Assembly (NCBI RefSeq): GCF_000217915.1 | Contig: NZ_AFOZ01000012.1 | Span: 26,104 to 90,103 of the forward strand | Reading direction: 5' to 3' | Length of the DNA: 64,000 nt | Origin: Shewanella sp. HN-41 | Lineage (GTDB): Bacteria; Pseudomonadota; Gammaproteobacteria; Enterobacterales; Shewanellaceae | In this document: positions 38,283 through 46,496 of the stretch, piece after piece | How the letters are laid out: each line of letters starts with the position of its first letter | Position numbering within the stretch: the first letter of the stretch is position 1 | The notes under the pieces: model-generated | What the model was told of the DNA's origin: nothing | Seen by the model: the letters and a program-made list of their open reading frames with translations, nothing else | Databases searched by the model: none | Translations under genes and position numbers: made by a program

Positions 38283-38690
38283 TCAGTGATATTTAGTGGG
38301 CAGTTGGCAATTATCGTCGCAGCGGGCTTTACCCGTCAGTAGATAGGAGAGGCGATATCTGTGGGTTGCAAATCTAAGATAAGCCCAATCGGCAATGGGT
38401 TTAACGACAGGCAGACGCAATAGTTGCACCCAAGAACGTGTGCCAGTTAACGCCCAAGCTTTACAGGTGACATCCAATCCGAGTAATAGTTTGCCCGAAG
38501 CGGTTTCGCCATGGAGAATGGTGTTAGCGTAATTTTTATCTATATGGCTGAAACGCTCGCTAAAGTCAGGTGTATTTAAGTCCTCTAGTACAATCAAGTC
38601 CTTGGGATCCCGCGCTTTTAGTTGTCGCATTTCGGCGCGACATAATGGACAGTTACCATCGTAAAAAATCCGCAGTTCCATCGGTATCAC
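38283..38690 (-). CDS. DUF393 (DCC family) thiol-disulfide oxidoreductase-like protein
   Basis: 135 residues, thioredoxin-like. The family motif FYDGNCPLCRAEM is at residues 8-20, with a CxxC-type pair. Later blocks DVTCKAWALTGTRSW and LRLPVVKPIADWAYLRFA are typical. Redox partner unknown. Single gene, convergent with mdh. Confidence 0.88.
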   Translation of the reverse strand: MIPMELRIFYDGNCPLCRAEMRQLKARDPKDLIVLEDLNTPDFSERFSHIDKNYANTILHGETASGKLLLGLDVTCKAWALTGTRSWVQLLRLPVVKPIADWAYLRFATHRYRLSYLLTGKARCDDNCQLPTKYH

Positions 38691-38948
38691 CTCTGATCAC
38701 TTGATCACAATACTTAGTGTGAATCGTTAAACTTTGTCTTCTACCCTATACGCAGATTAAAGGTTTTAGATCTCAACTGATTTTAAATTGAAGCTGTTTT
38801 TAAATCTAATCCATGTCCCATTTGGCTTTTTGTTAGGTTAAATTCAAATGAGTGCAGTAACATCTTGGTTATTCATTAGTTTAACTTAATTGCTTAACTT
38901 TAAGTGAACAACATAAAGCCTGACAAATAACGACTCAAAAGGATAGGC

Positions 38949-39695
38949 ATGACATCTCCCATCATAATCACAGGCGTGGGTAAACGTATCGGTTACGCCT
39001 TAGCCAAACATTTCCTCGCCCAAGGTCAGCAGGTGATTGGTACTTATCGCAGCCATTACGCCAGCATAGATGAGCTTAACGCCTTAGGTGCGACCCTCTA
39101 TCCCTGCGATTTTTATGATGATACCCAAGTTCAATCCTTAATTGATGCGTTAGCTAAACAGCCTCAAATCCGCGCCATTATTCATAATGCCTCGGATTGG
39201 CTGGCGGATCCTGTTCTGACAAAGGATGAACCTTTAAAGCGTGCCTCTTTTGCGCCGAGCGACGTGTTGCAGCGTATGATGCAAGTGCATGTAAGCGTGC
39301 CCTATCAATTGAACTTAGCCTTAGAAGCGCAGTTACGGGCGGGGGCCGAAGGTGAGATAGGTGCGAGTGATGTGATTCATATTACGGATTATGTGGCAGA
39401 GAAGGGCAGTGCCAAACATATTGCCTATGCCGCCAGTAAAGCCGCGCTGCACAATATGACGTTATCCTTTGCCGCCAAATTTGCGCCAGAGGTGAAAGTC
39501 AATTCGATTGCACCGGCGATGATCCTATTTAATCAAGACGATGATGAAGCCTATAGGCAAAGGACTTTAACTAAGGCCATTCTGCCAAAGGAAGCCGGAA
39601 ATCAAGAGATTATTGCTCTAGTCGAGTATCTGTTAACGAGTCGTTATGTCACTGGGCGCAGCCATAATGTCGATGGTGGCCGGCATTTAAGGTAA
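38949..39695 (+). CDS. folM: Dihydromonapterin reductase FolM
   Basis: Short-chain dehydrogenase of 248 residues that reduces dihydromonapterin (and weakly dihydrofolate). Cofactor motif TGVGKRIGYALAK at 8-20, using GxxxRxG as in FolM. NAS in IIHNASDWL; catalytic Tyr and Lys in YAASKAALHN. Followed by a heptamer repeat array and the convergent folate gene ygfA. Placing two folate-related genes together is suggestive, but they are not an operon. Confidence 0.88.
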   Translation: MTSPIIITGVGKRIGYALAKHFLAQGQQVIGTYRSHYASIDELNALGATLYPCDFYDDTQVQSLIDALAKQPQIRAIIHNASDWLADPVLTKDEPLKRASFAPSDVLQRMMQVHVSVPYQLNLALEAQLRAGAEGEIGASDVIHITDYVAEKGSAKHIAYAASKAALHNMTLSFAAKFAPEVKVNSIAPAMILFNQDDDEAYRQRTLTKAILPKEAGNQEIIALVEYLLTSRYVTGRSHNVDGGRHLR

Positions 39696-39737
39696 AAAAG
39701 AATCTAGATTTTAGGTGCTAGGCCCTAGAATCTAATT

Positions 39738-39783
39738 ACCTAGCACCTAGCACCTAGCACCTAGCACCTAGCACCTAGCACCT
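39738..39783. repeat. Heptanucleotide tandem repeat (ACCTAGC, six copies plus ACCT)
   Basis: Six exact consecutive copies of ACCTAGC (39738-39779) plus a partial one. The complementary segment AGGTGCTAGG at 39713-39722 can pair with any copy, giving a hairpin between the convergent folM and ygfA genes. Copy number should vary between strains. Confidence 0.95.
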
Positions 39784-39789
39784 TCTTTT

Positions 39790-40437
39790 TCAAAACGTCA
39801 GCACGCGGCTTGGGGTAATGATAAAGGGCAAAGGTACATCCCAATGCTCGCAGGGTAAACTCGCAACTTGCTGACAGTCGTGGGCGTAACCCATAGGTAG
39901 CGGTTTACCCTTTTGCTGCCAGTTCGCCAACGTTCTATCGTAATAGCCACCGCCCATCCCCATGCGATTTCCCATTAAATCAAAGGCCACTAAGGGTGTG
40001 ATAACCACATCGAGGCGTTCTATCGGCATCACGGCGCGCACATCAAGCTTAGGCTCTAAGATCCCGAATTGATTGGGCTGCATGGGTGTATCTACGGTGT
40101 AATGCATAAACACTAATTGCCCTGCATTGAAGGGGTGCAATCTCGGGAGATAGGTCTGAATACCCAATTGCCACAGCGCTTCGATTAGCGGTGGTGTAGC
40201 GAGTTCGCCATCGTGGGTTAAATACAGGGCGACATGCTGAACTTTTTTAGCTTTCAACTCATCGAGCATACGTTGGCAAGCGTTTAAGCTTGCTTGGCTT
40301 TGCTCTATGGTGGATAGGGATTTACGGGTACTGCGGATCATTTTTCTTAATTGATCTCGACTCACCTTATCCGCAGTGGACAGGCTTGCTCCTATAGTGG
40401 GAAGAGAAGAGTCAGAAGTCTTGGAAGAAATAACCAT
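39790..40437 (-). CDS. ygfA: 5-formyltetrahydrofolate cyclo-ligase
   Basis: ATP-dependent conversion of 5-formyl-THF to 5,10-methenyl-THF. 215 residues. Substrate and ATP-binding block RDQLRKMIRSTRKSLS at about 27-42, LTPLVAFD-like strand (VVITPLVAFDLMG) and the loop GMGGGYYDRTL. The first 25 residues are variable and the true start may be inside them. Downstream of the 6S RNA gene on the same strand, as in E. coli. Confidence 0.92.
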   Translation of the reverse strand: MVISSKTSDSSLPTIGASLSTADKVSRDQLRKMIRSTRKSLSTIEQSQASLNACQRMLDELKAKKVQHVALYLTHDGELATPPLIEALWQLGIQTYLPRLHPFNAGQLVFMHYTVDTPMQPNQFGILEPKLDVRAVMPIERLDVVITPLVAFDLMGNRMGMGGGYYDRTLANWQQKGKPLPMGYAHDCQQVASLPCEHWDVPLPFIITPSRVLTF

Positions 40438-40446
40438 AGTAATAAG

Positions 40447-40628
40447 ATGCTCCCCAGAATGCCGCTACCGGTGTAGCCCTTGAACCGTAGGTTCAAGGCG
40501 GGTAAATGATTACCTCCTAAGGCTTCTCGGTACGAGCCGAGCATGCTCAATGTCGGTAAAGCATTCACCCTGAGATCAAAATTATCGGCACAGGGACATT
40601 ACCAGTTGGCCTGCACCCCAGGGAGCAA
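40447..40628 (-). ncRNA. ssrS: 6S RNA
   Basis: RNA that binds sigma-70 RNA polymerase in stationary phase. Read on the minus strand it has the terminal stem GCTCCCTGGGG with CTGGGGAGC, the central bubble flanks GAGCATGCTCGG and CCGAGAAGCCTTA, and the CCTTGAACC/GGTTCAAGG hairpin, all as in E. coli 6S RNA. Its place between zapA and ygfA is the conserved location. The ends are estimated from the terminal stem. Confidence 0.93.
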
Positions 40629-40744
40629 AAACGGTATCGAATCACTAAAATATTGGCTATCTAAGTATAGGCAAGTTTAGTCATTCACTGTGCAACCTTG
40701 GTTCGAAAACGAGTGGCTAAATTGCCAAGTTGCCCAGTTTAAAT

Positions 40745-41047
40745 CTATTTAGTTGAACGCTCAACTAAGGCGTTTTCTAGGGTTGACTGCAACAGACTGA
40801 TGCGGTCATCCATTTGTTTCATATAATGTTTATTTTTCTGCTTTTCTTGGTACAGCTCGTGTCCAATATTCAGCGCCGCCATAATGGCTATTTCTTCACG
40901 ACTCAAACTATTCGTGCGGTTTTTCACCGAAGTGAGTTGTTGTTCAACCCCTTGGGCAACCGTACGCAAGGCATCCTCTTGACCCTTCGGGCAAGCGATA
41001 GAGTAGGTGCGCCCGAGTAGGGTAATTTCAACAGCACTGTTACTCAT
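40745..41047 (-). CDS. zapA: Cell division protein ZapA
   Basis: A 100-residue FtsZ-ring stabiliser. N-terminal FtsZ-binding domain with EITLLGRTYSIACPKGQEDAL. The C-terminal half is a coiled coil (about 60-98). Upstream of the 6S RNA gene and divergent from ygfB, the usual neighbourhood. Confidence 0.92.
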   Translation of the reverse strand: MSNSAVEITLLGRTYSIACPKGQEDALRTVAQGVEQQLTSVKNRTNSLSREEIAIMAALNIGHELYQEKQKNKHYMKQMDDRISLLQSTLENALVERSTK

Positions 41048-41282
41048 TCGCGAAAGATCCTTTTGTTGGCAGCGATAGGGCGGACTATATAGGGCTGATA
41101 TTAAAAGTGCAAGGTAAGCCGCAAACGGATTGGCTATCCACCGTTTTGTTTGCTGCTTGTGTGAGCAGTTGGATAATTTTCTATCAGGGTGTGGCCGATT
41201 TCGCCATTATTGGGATTCAGTGTTGGTTCAAGTCTCTATCTCTGCTAGCATTGCAGCTGGAAAATTCTTATTGGGATCTGAT

Positions 41283-41858
41283 ATGGCTACCCCTCCTTCG
41301 TTACGTATCGACAGCTTAAAACTCGCCTTAGATGCGGCTGAAATTGGCCAACATCCGGTAGAAGTTCACGGCGCCTTAGTGGGTTTAATCTGCGGCGGTG
41401 TAGAGCAAACCGGTGATATCTGGATAAAACCTTTATTTGACCTGATGAATGATGGTCAACCATTACCCGAGCCCTTGCATCAGTTGGTGTGTGATTTATT
41501 CCAAGATTCTGTGGCCCGATTAGTGGACTTTGAATTTGGCTTTATGCCGTTATTACCCGAAGAAGAAGAGCCCCTCAGCCAGCGCGTTGAGGCTTTGTCC
41601 CTCTGGACCCAAAGCTTCCTAACGGGAATTGCAATTATTCAACCTAAACTCAATCAAGCTTCGGTCGAGGTGCGGGAAGTGATCAAAGATCTCGCCGAAA
41701 TCGCCCAAGTAGAATTTGATGTCGCCGACGATGAAGAATCCGAAACCGCCTACATCGAATTACTGGAGTTTGTGCGCATCGCAGCCATCATGTGCTATTC
41801 GGAATTTGGCCCAGAGATCCCGCTCGGTGAGCAGGAAGATGCGGCGGTAATCCACTGA
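41283..41858 (+). CDS. ygfB: UPF0149 family protein YgfB
   Basis: 191-residue acidic cytoplasmic protein of the YecA/YgfB family. HPVEVHGALVGLICGG (about 25-40) is the recognisable N-terminal block; DDEESETAYIELLEFVRIA is near the C-terminus. Biochemical role not settled. ATG 41283 has GGGAT 5-9 bases upstream; the open frame from 41130 has no family resemblance. It is followed by ubiH and ubiI, as in E. coli. Confidence 0.9.
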   Translation: MATPPSLRIDSLKLALDAAEIGQHPVEVHGALVGLICGGVEQTGDIWIKPLFDLMNDGQPLPEPLHQLVCDLFQDSVARLVDFEFGFMPLLPEEEEPLSQRVEALSLWTQSFLTGIAIIQPKLNQASVEVREVIKDLAEIAQVEFDVADDEESETAYIELLEFVRIAAIMCYSEFGPEIPLGEQEDAAVIH

Positions 41859-41963
41859 GCACCGCGGTGTTGCGATACGGATTTAATAGGCGGGCCTGAT
41901 GCAAGTCTTTGACAACGTGCACTATTTTTATGGCTTAACACATTCGAATAGCCATGCCATAGC

Positions 41964-43202
41964 TTGAATGAGATCCCCATGACGGCCATAAATCACATGG
42001 ATACTTCAGTTCAAAACGTCGACATTGCCATTGTAGGCGGTGCGATGGCGGGGGCGACCTTAGCGTTAGCGCTCGCGCGTCTTTCCCAAACGTCTGCCCC
42101 TGTCTCGGTGGCGCTAATCGAGGCCCATGTTCCCGATAAAAGCCACCCAGGATTCGATGCACGCTCCATCGCCATCGCCCATGGCTCTATCTTCGAATTA
42201 TCCCGTTTAGGCCTATGGCCAAAGCTCGCCCATTTGGGCACGGCGATTGAAAATATCCATGTGTCGGATCGCGGCCACTTTGGCATGACAGAACTCAATG
42301 CCGCGCAGTTTCATCTAGATGCCCTAGGCCAAGTGGTGGAGCTTGAGCGTGTCGGCCAAGTATTGTTTAACGAGTTAAATAAGAGCGAGGTAAAACTGTT
42401 TTGCCCCGCCAAGCTCGCCCAAGTAGAAGCTGGCATCGATAGTCACACGCTCGTGCTGGATTCGGGTGAACGCATTCAGGCTAAACTCGTGGTCGCCGCC
42501 GATGGCCTGCAATCCAAAGTCCGCAATAGTTTTCATCTGCCCGAGATCCAAGTGGCCTTCGAGCAAACTGCGATTATCGCCAATATTCAAACCGATAAGC
42601 CGCACCAGCACTGGGCCTATGAGCGTTTCACCGAGACGGGTCCCTTAGCCCTGCTGCCTATGGGCGATAGCCAAGGTCAACCTCGATTATCCCTCGTGTG
42701 GGCACTCGATGACGCGCGGGCTAAACAGATGCAAACTGCGCCTAAGGCGGAGTTTTTAGCGGCGCTGCAGCAGGCCTTTGGTTACCGTGCTGGCCAGTTT
42801 ATCGATGTCAGTGCCCGCCATGCCTATCCGCTGAATTTGTCCTATATGCCAAGGCCAATCCACCATAGATGTGTGTTTATCGGCAATGCGGCGCAGACGC
42901 TACACCCGATTGCGGGACAAGGCTTTAACTTAGGGCTAAGGGACGTAGTGAGCTTGCTTGAGGTGCTAAAAATGGCGCTAGCGCAGGGTGAGGATATCGG
43001 CTGCGCCGCCGTGACCCATGCTTATCTCAATGCCCGCGAGCAGGATAGAAATAGCACTATCCGCAATATCGAATTTTTAGTCCGTGGCTTTTCCAACCAA
43101 TACTGGCCCTTGGCCCTAGGGCGTAACTTAGGGCTGCGCCTATTGTCTTGGTTCCCGCCACTGAAAACCCCCGTCGCTCAAAAGGCAATGGGCTGGAAAT
43201 AA
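41964..43202 (+). CDS. ubiH: 2-octaprenyl-6-methoxyphenol hydroxylase UbiH
   Basis: FAD monooxygenase of ubiquinone synthesis, up to 412 residues. FAD motif IAIVGGAMAGATLALALARL, then HPGFDARSIAIAHGS and VHVSDRGHFGM as in UbiH. The second FAD motif is FIGNAAQTLHPIAGQGFNLGLRD (split by the conserved DG/NAA). Possible starts are 41964, 41979 and 41997; the last gives the most typical N-terminus. First of two paralogous hydroxylases in tandem with ubiI. Confidence 0.92.
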   Translation: MNEIPMTAINHMDTSVQNVDIAIVGGAMAGATLALALARLSQTSAPVSVALIEAHVPDKSHPGFDARSIAIAHGSIFELSRLGLWPKLAHLGTAIENIHVSDRGHFGMTELNAAQFHLDALGQVVELERVGQVLFNELNKSEVKLFCPAKLAQVEAGIDSHTLVLDSGERIQAKLVVAADGLQSKVRNSFHLPEIQVAFEQTAIIANIQTDKPHQHWAYERFTETGPLALLPMGDSQGQPRLSLVWALDDARAKQMQTAPKAEFLAALQQAFGYRAGQFIDVSARHAYPLNLSYMPRPIHHRCVFIGNAAQTLHPIAGQGFNLGLRDVVSLLEVLKMALAQGEDIGCAAVTHAYLNAREQDRNSTIRNIEFLVRGFSNQYWPLALGRNLGLRLLSWFPPLKTPVAQKAMGWK

Positions 43203-43244
43203 CCCTGCAATTTACTGGTATCGTAACGCGAAAAGGATGTACCC

Positions 43245-44467
43245 ATGTTAAGTTCACAAGCCTATGACATCGCCATTGTGGGTGGCGGCATGGTGGGGCT
43301 CGCCACCGCGATCGGATTGGCACAGGCCAATCTTAATATTGTGGTTATCGATGCAGGCCATACCGAGGCCGTTAGCGGTGAGCCGCGTTTGCGGGTGAGT
43401 GCCATCAATAAGGCGAGCCAGCGCTTATTGGAACACTTAGGTGCCTGGGCTTATCTAGACACTTCCCGCGCTACGCCCTATCAAAAAATGGCGGTGTGGG
43501 ATAAAGACGGCTTCGGCAAAATTGCCTTTGATGCCAACAGCATCAGTGAAACCAGCCTAGGTGCGATTATCGAAAACGATGCCATCAGCTTTGCCCTCGC
43601 CAAACGCGCCAGTGAGTTTGACAATATCACCCATATCCAAAACCAACGCTTAGAGCGCATCGCCTTTGGTGAGCGTGAAGCTTGGTTGACCCTAGCCAAT
43701 GGCGCCGATTCTGAAATAGAAAGTGTGAGTGCAGCATTAGTTATTGCCGCCGATGGTGCCAACTCTTGGGTGCGTGAGCAATGCAAGATCCCACTGACCT
43801 TTTGGGATTACGGCCACCATGCGATCGTCGCGACTATCCGCACCGAAATGCCGCACCTTGCCACCGCCCGACAAGTCTTTTTGCAGGATGGCCCCTTGGC
43901 ATTTTTACCCCTGTATGAAGACAATCTCTGCTCCATCGTCTGGTCGGTACCGCCCGAGCGCGCCGACGAGTTATTGGCGATGGACAAAGTCCAATTTGAG
44001 CGCAGTTTAACGGCGGCTTTCGACGGCCGCCTGGGGATTTGTCAGCTTGAGAGCGAGCGTCAAGCCTTTCCATTGCGGATGCGCTACGCCCGTCACTTTG
44101 CCCGCCACCGTTTAGTGTTAGCAGGTGATGCCGCCCATACTATCCATCCGCTCGCAGGCCAAGGGGTGAACCTCGGCTTTTTAGATGCGGCCAGCATTAT
44201 TGAAGTGATCAGCGAGTTGCACGATGCGGGTAAAGATATCGGTGATTATGCCCAGCTGCGCTCACTTGAACGTTGGCGCAAGGCCGATGCCATGGAGATG
44301 ATCGCAGCGATGGAGGGCTTTAAGCGCCTGTTCGAAGGTTCAAACCCGGTTAAAAAGCACTGCGCGATCTCGGATTAAACCTAGTCGATAATGTCGCTGG
44401 GCTGAAAACAGTGTTCATGCAACAGGCCATGGGGAATAAGCCGACGCTGCCTAAGTTATGCCGTTAG
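43245..44467 (+). pseudogene. ubiI: UbiI/VisC-type FAD hydroxylase, frameshifted near the 3' end
   Basis: Ubiquinone-synthesis FAD monooxygenase (C5 hydroxylation in E. coli). The uninterrupted frame ends at 44378 after 377 residues, with the odd tail KKHCAISD. Shifting frame by one base at the A-run 44352-44356 restores a family-like C-terminus (ALRDLGLNLVDNVAGL, then VFMQQAMGNKPTLPKLCR) that stops at 44467. So one A appears to be missing. Motifs upstream are intact: VGGGMVGLATAIGL at the start and LAGDAAHTIHPLAGQGVNLG late. The shortened product might still work; a sequencing error is possible. Confidence 0.8.
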
Positions 44468-44864
44468 CCTAGGTTGCGCTAATGTGATAAGAATTGCCGC
44501 TAATATCAGCATATTGGCGGCAAGCTGTGCAAATCTGGCCTTTGTATGTAAAAAAATTACATGTTAAAGATGAGAAAATCTAATGGCACAGACTTCGGAT
44601 TAGAAAAATCTCCTGTATACAAATTTGTGACGCAAGGTATAATTTCGCCGCATTTTAGACCCTAGTATTATACCAATCACGATAGATATCTGATGAATTC
44701 AGAACCAATCAGGCGCTTCAATTCAAGGCGCATTGATGCAGAAAGGTCATCCTTTTAAGTTGATGCAACGCGAAAGTCCAAGGTTGAATTGCAGATATGT
44801 AACACAATTGGCATTACCCTACACTAGGCAGAGACCTGAAAAAGGCCGCAAAAAAGGGATAACA
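44468..44864. promoter_or_regulatory. Upstream region of the gcv operon
   Basis: About 400 bp with no gene. It contains TATTATACCAATC (44666-44678) followed by GATAGATATCTGATG and a GGCGCTTCAATTCAAGGCGC inverted repeat (44713-44732). That arrangement looks like a dispersed intergenic repeat. No glycine riboswitch motif was found. The gcvT promoter should lie here. Confidence 0.4.
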
Positions 44865-45959
44865 ATGGCTAATAAAACTATTCTGTTTCACAAGCACTTA
44901 GAATCAAACGCTAAGATGGTCGACTTCCACGGTTGGGATATGCCCCTCAACTATGGCTCACAAATCGAAGAGCACCACGCAGTTCGTCAAGATGCGGGTA
45001 TGTTCGACGTTTCCCACATGACTGTGGTTGATGTGACGGGGAGCGACGCTTGTGCATTTTTACGTAAGCTGCTGGCAAACGATGTGGCTAAGCTTAAAGT
45101 TCCAGGTAAAGCCTTATACGGCGGTATGTTAGATGAAAATGCTGGCATCATCGACGACCTCATTACTTACTACCTCACCGATACTTTCTACCGTGTTGTG
45201 GTCAACTCTGCGACCCGCGAAAAAGACTTAGCTTGGATAACCAAGCAAGCCCAAGGTTTCGATGTCACTGTGACCGAGCGTCCTGAGCTGGCGATGATCG
45301 CCATTCAAGGTCCTAACGCTAAGGCAAAAGCCGCCGCCGTGTTCAGCGCCGAGCAAAACGCCGCCATCGAAGGTATGAAGCCATTCTTCGGCAAGCAAGC
45401 GGGTTCGCTATTTATCGCCACTACGGGTTACACGGGTGAAGTGGGCTACGAGATTATCGTCCCAGAAGAAGAAGCCCAAGCTCTATGGCAAGCCCTATTA
45501 GAACAAGGTGTTAAGCCTTGTGGTTTAGGTGCGCGCGACACATTACGTCTCGAAGCCGGTATGAACCTCTACGGCTTAGATATGGACGAAACCATCAACC
45601 CACTGGCCGCCAACATGGGCTGGACCATCGCATGGGAACCGACTGAGCGTGACTTTATCGGCCGCAAAGCCCTAGAAGCCCTGCGCGATGCCGGAACTGA
45701 CAAATTAGTCGGTCTAGTGATGGAAGAAAAAGGCGTGTTACGCCATGATATGCCAGTATTTTTCACCGATGCAGCCGGCACAGAACACCAAGGCGTGATT
45801 ACCAGCGGTACTTTCTCGCCAACATTGGGCTATTCTATTGCGATGGCGCGTGTTCCTAACGCTATTGGGGATACGGCGGAAGTCGAAATGCGTAAAAAGC
45901 GTGTGGCTGTTAGAGTAGTAGCGCCAAACTTTGTGCGCAACGGTAAACAAGCATTTTAA
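44865..45959 (+). CDS. gcvT: Glycine cleavage system T protein (aminomethyltransferase)
   Basis: Transfers the methylene group from lipoyl-bound aminomethyl to tetrahydrofolate. 364 residues. [21 protein letters not shown] near the N-terminus, [10 protein letters not shown], and the [16 protein letters not shown] block are family signatures. ATG 44865 is preceded by GGGAT; an open frame from 44733 lacks homology. First gene of gcvT-gcvH-gcvP. Confidence 0.96.
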   Translation: MANKTILFHKHLESNAKMVDFHGWDMPLNYGSQIEEHHAVRQDAGMFDVSHMTVVDVTGSDACAFLRKLLANDVAKLKVPGKALYGGMLDENAGIIDDLITYYLTDTFYRVVVNSATREKDLAWITKQAQGFDVTVTERPELAMIAIQGPNAKAKAAAVFSAEQNAAIEGMKPFFGKQAGSLFIATTGYTGEVGYEIIVPEEEAQALWQALLEQGVKPCGLGARDTLRLEAGMNLYGLDMDETINPLAANMGWTIAWEPTERDFIGRKALEALRDAGTDKLVGLVMEEKGVLRHDMPVFFTDAAGTEHQGVITSGTFSPTLGYSIAMARVPNAIGDTAEVEMRKKRVAVRVVAPNFVRNGKQAF

Positions 45960-45984
45960 AAAAACGGAACAAGGAACAAGAACA

Positions 45985-46374
45985 ATGAGCAATATTCCGA
46001 CAGAACTGAAGTACGCCTCTTCACATGAATGGATCCGCAAGGAAGAAGACGGCAGCTACACAGTAGGTATCACTGAGCACGCCCAAGAATTATTGGGTGA
46101 CATGGTTTTCGTTGAGCTTCCAGAAGTTGGCGACACTGTCACTGCGGGTGATGACTGCGCAGTAGCTGAATCAGTAAAAGCGGCCTCTGATATTTATTCT
46201 CCTATTTCTGGCGAAGTGATTGCCGTGAACGAAGCGCTGGAAGACTCTCCAGAACTCGTTAACAGCGACGCCTATGGCGAAGGCTGGTTCTTCCGCGTGA
46301 TGCCTTCTGACGAATCAGAAGTCGACGCTCTGCTGGATGCCGAAGGCTACCAAGCTGTAATCGACGAAGAATAA
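45985..46374 (+). CDS. gcvH: Glycine cleavage system H protein
   Basis: Lipoyl carrier, 129 residues, shuttling the aminomethyl group between P and T proteins. Lipoyl site Lys65 in [13 protein letters not shown]. The start [16 protein letters not shown] is standard. AAGGAACAAG precedes the ATG. It is 25 bp after gcvT. Confidence 0.97.
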   Translation: MSNIPTELKYASSHEWIRKEEDGSYTVGITEHAQELLGDMVFVELPEVGDTVTAGDDCAVAESVKAASDIYSPISGEVIAVNEALEDSPELVNSDAYGEGWFFRVMPSDESEVDALLDAEGYQAVIDEE

Positions 46375-46385
46375 TCGTCGACGCT

Positions 46386-46415
46386 AACGAAGCCCTAAGG
46401 GGCTTCGTTTGTTTT
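46386..46415 (+). terminator. Hairpin between gcvH and gcvP
   Basis: Stem AACGAAGCCC/GGGCTTCGTT followed by TGTTTT. A weak T-run suggests partial termination, which would lower gcvP transcript relative to gcvTH. Confidence 0.65.
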
Positions 46416-46496
46416 AGCGCAAGATTGACATAACAATAGCCCGTTAATCAGTACCCTACAGTCCTGAGTTACGGCAAATCTGGAACAAGGTTTATC

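Noticed and set aside
44340..44380. Programmed -1 frameshift in ubiI
   Set aside because: The heptamer is T AAA AAG, a poor slippery site, and no strong downstream structure is evident. The UbiI family is not known to use frameshifting, so a one-base loss or a sequencing error is simpler.
44468..44864. Glycine riboswitch before gcvT
   Set aside because: None of the conserved glycine aptamer segments could be found in this interval.
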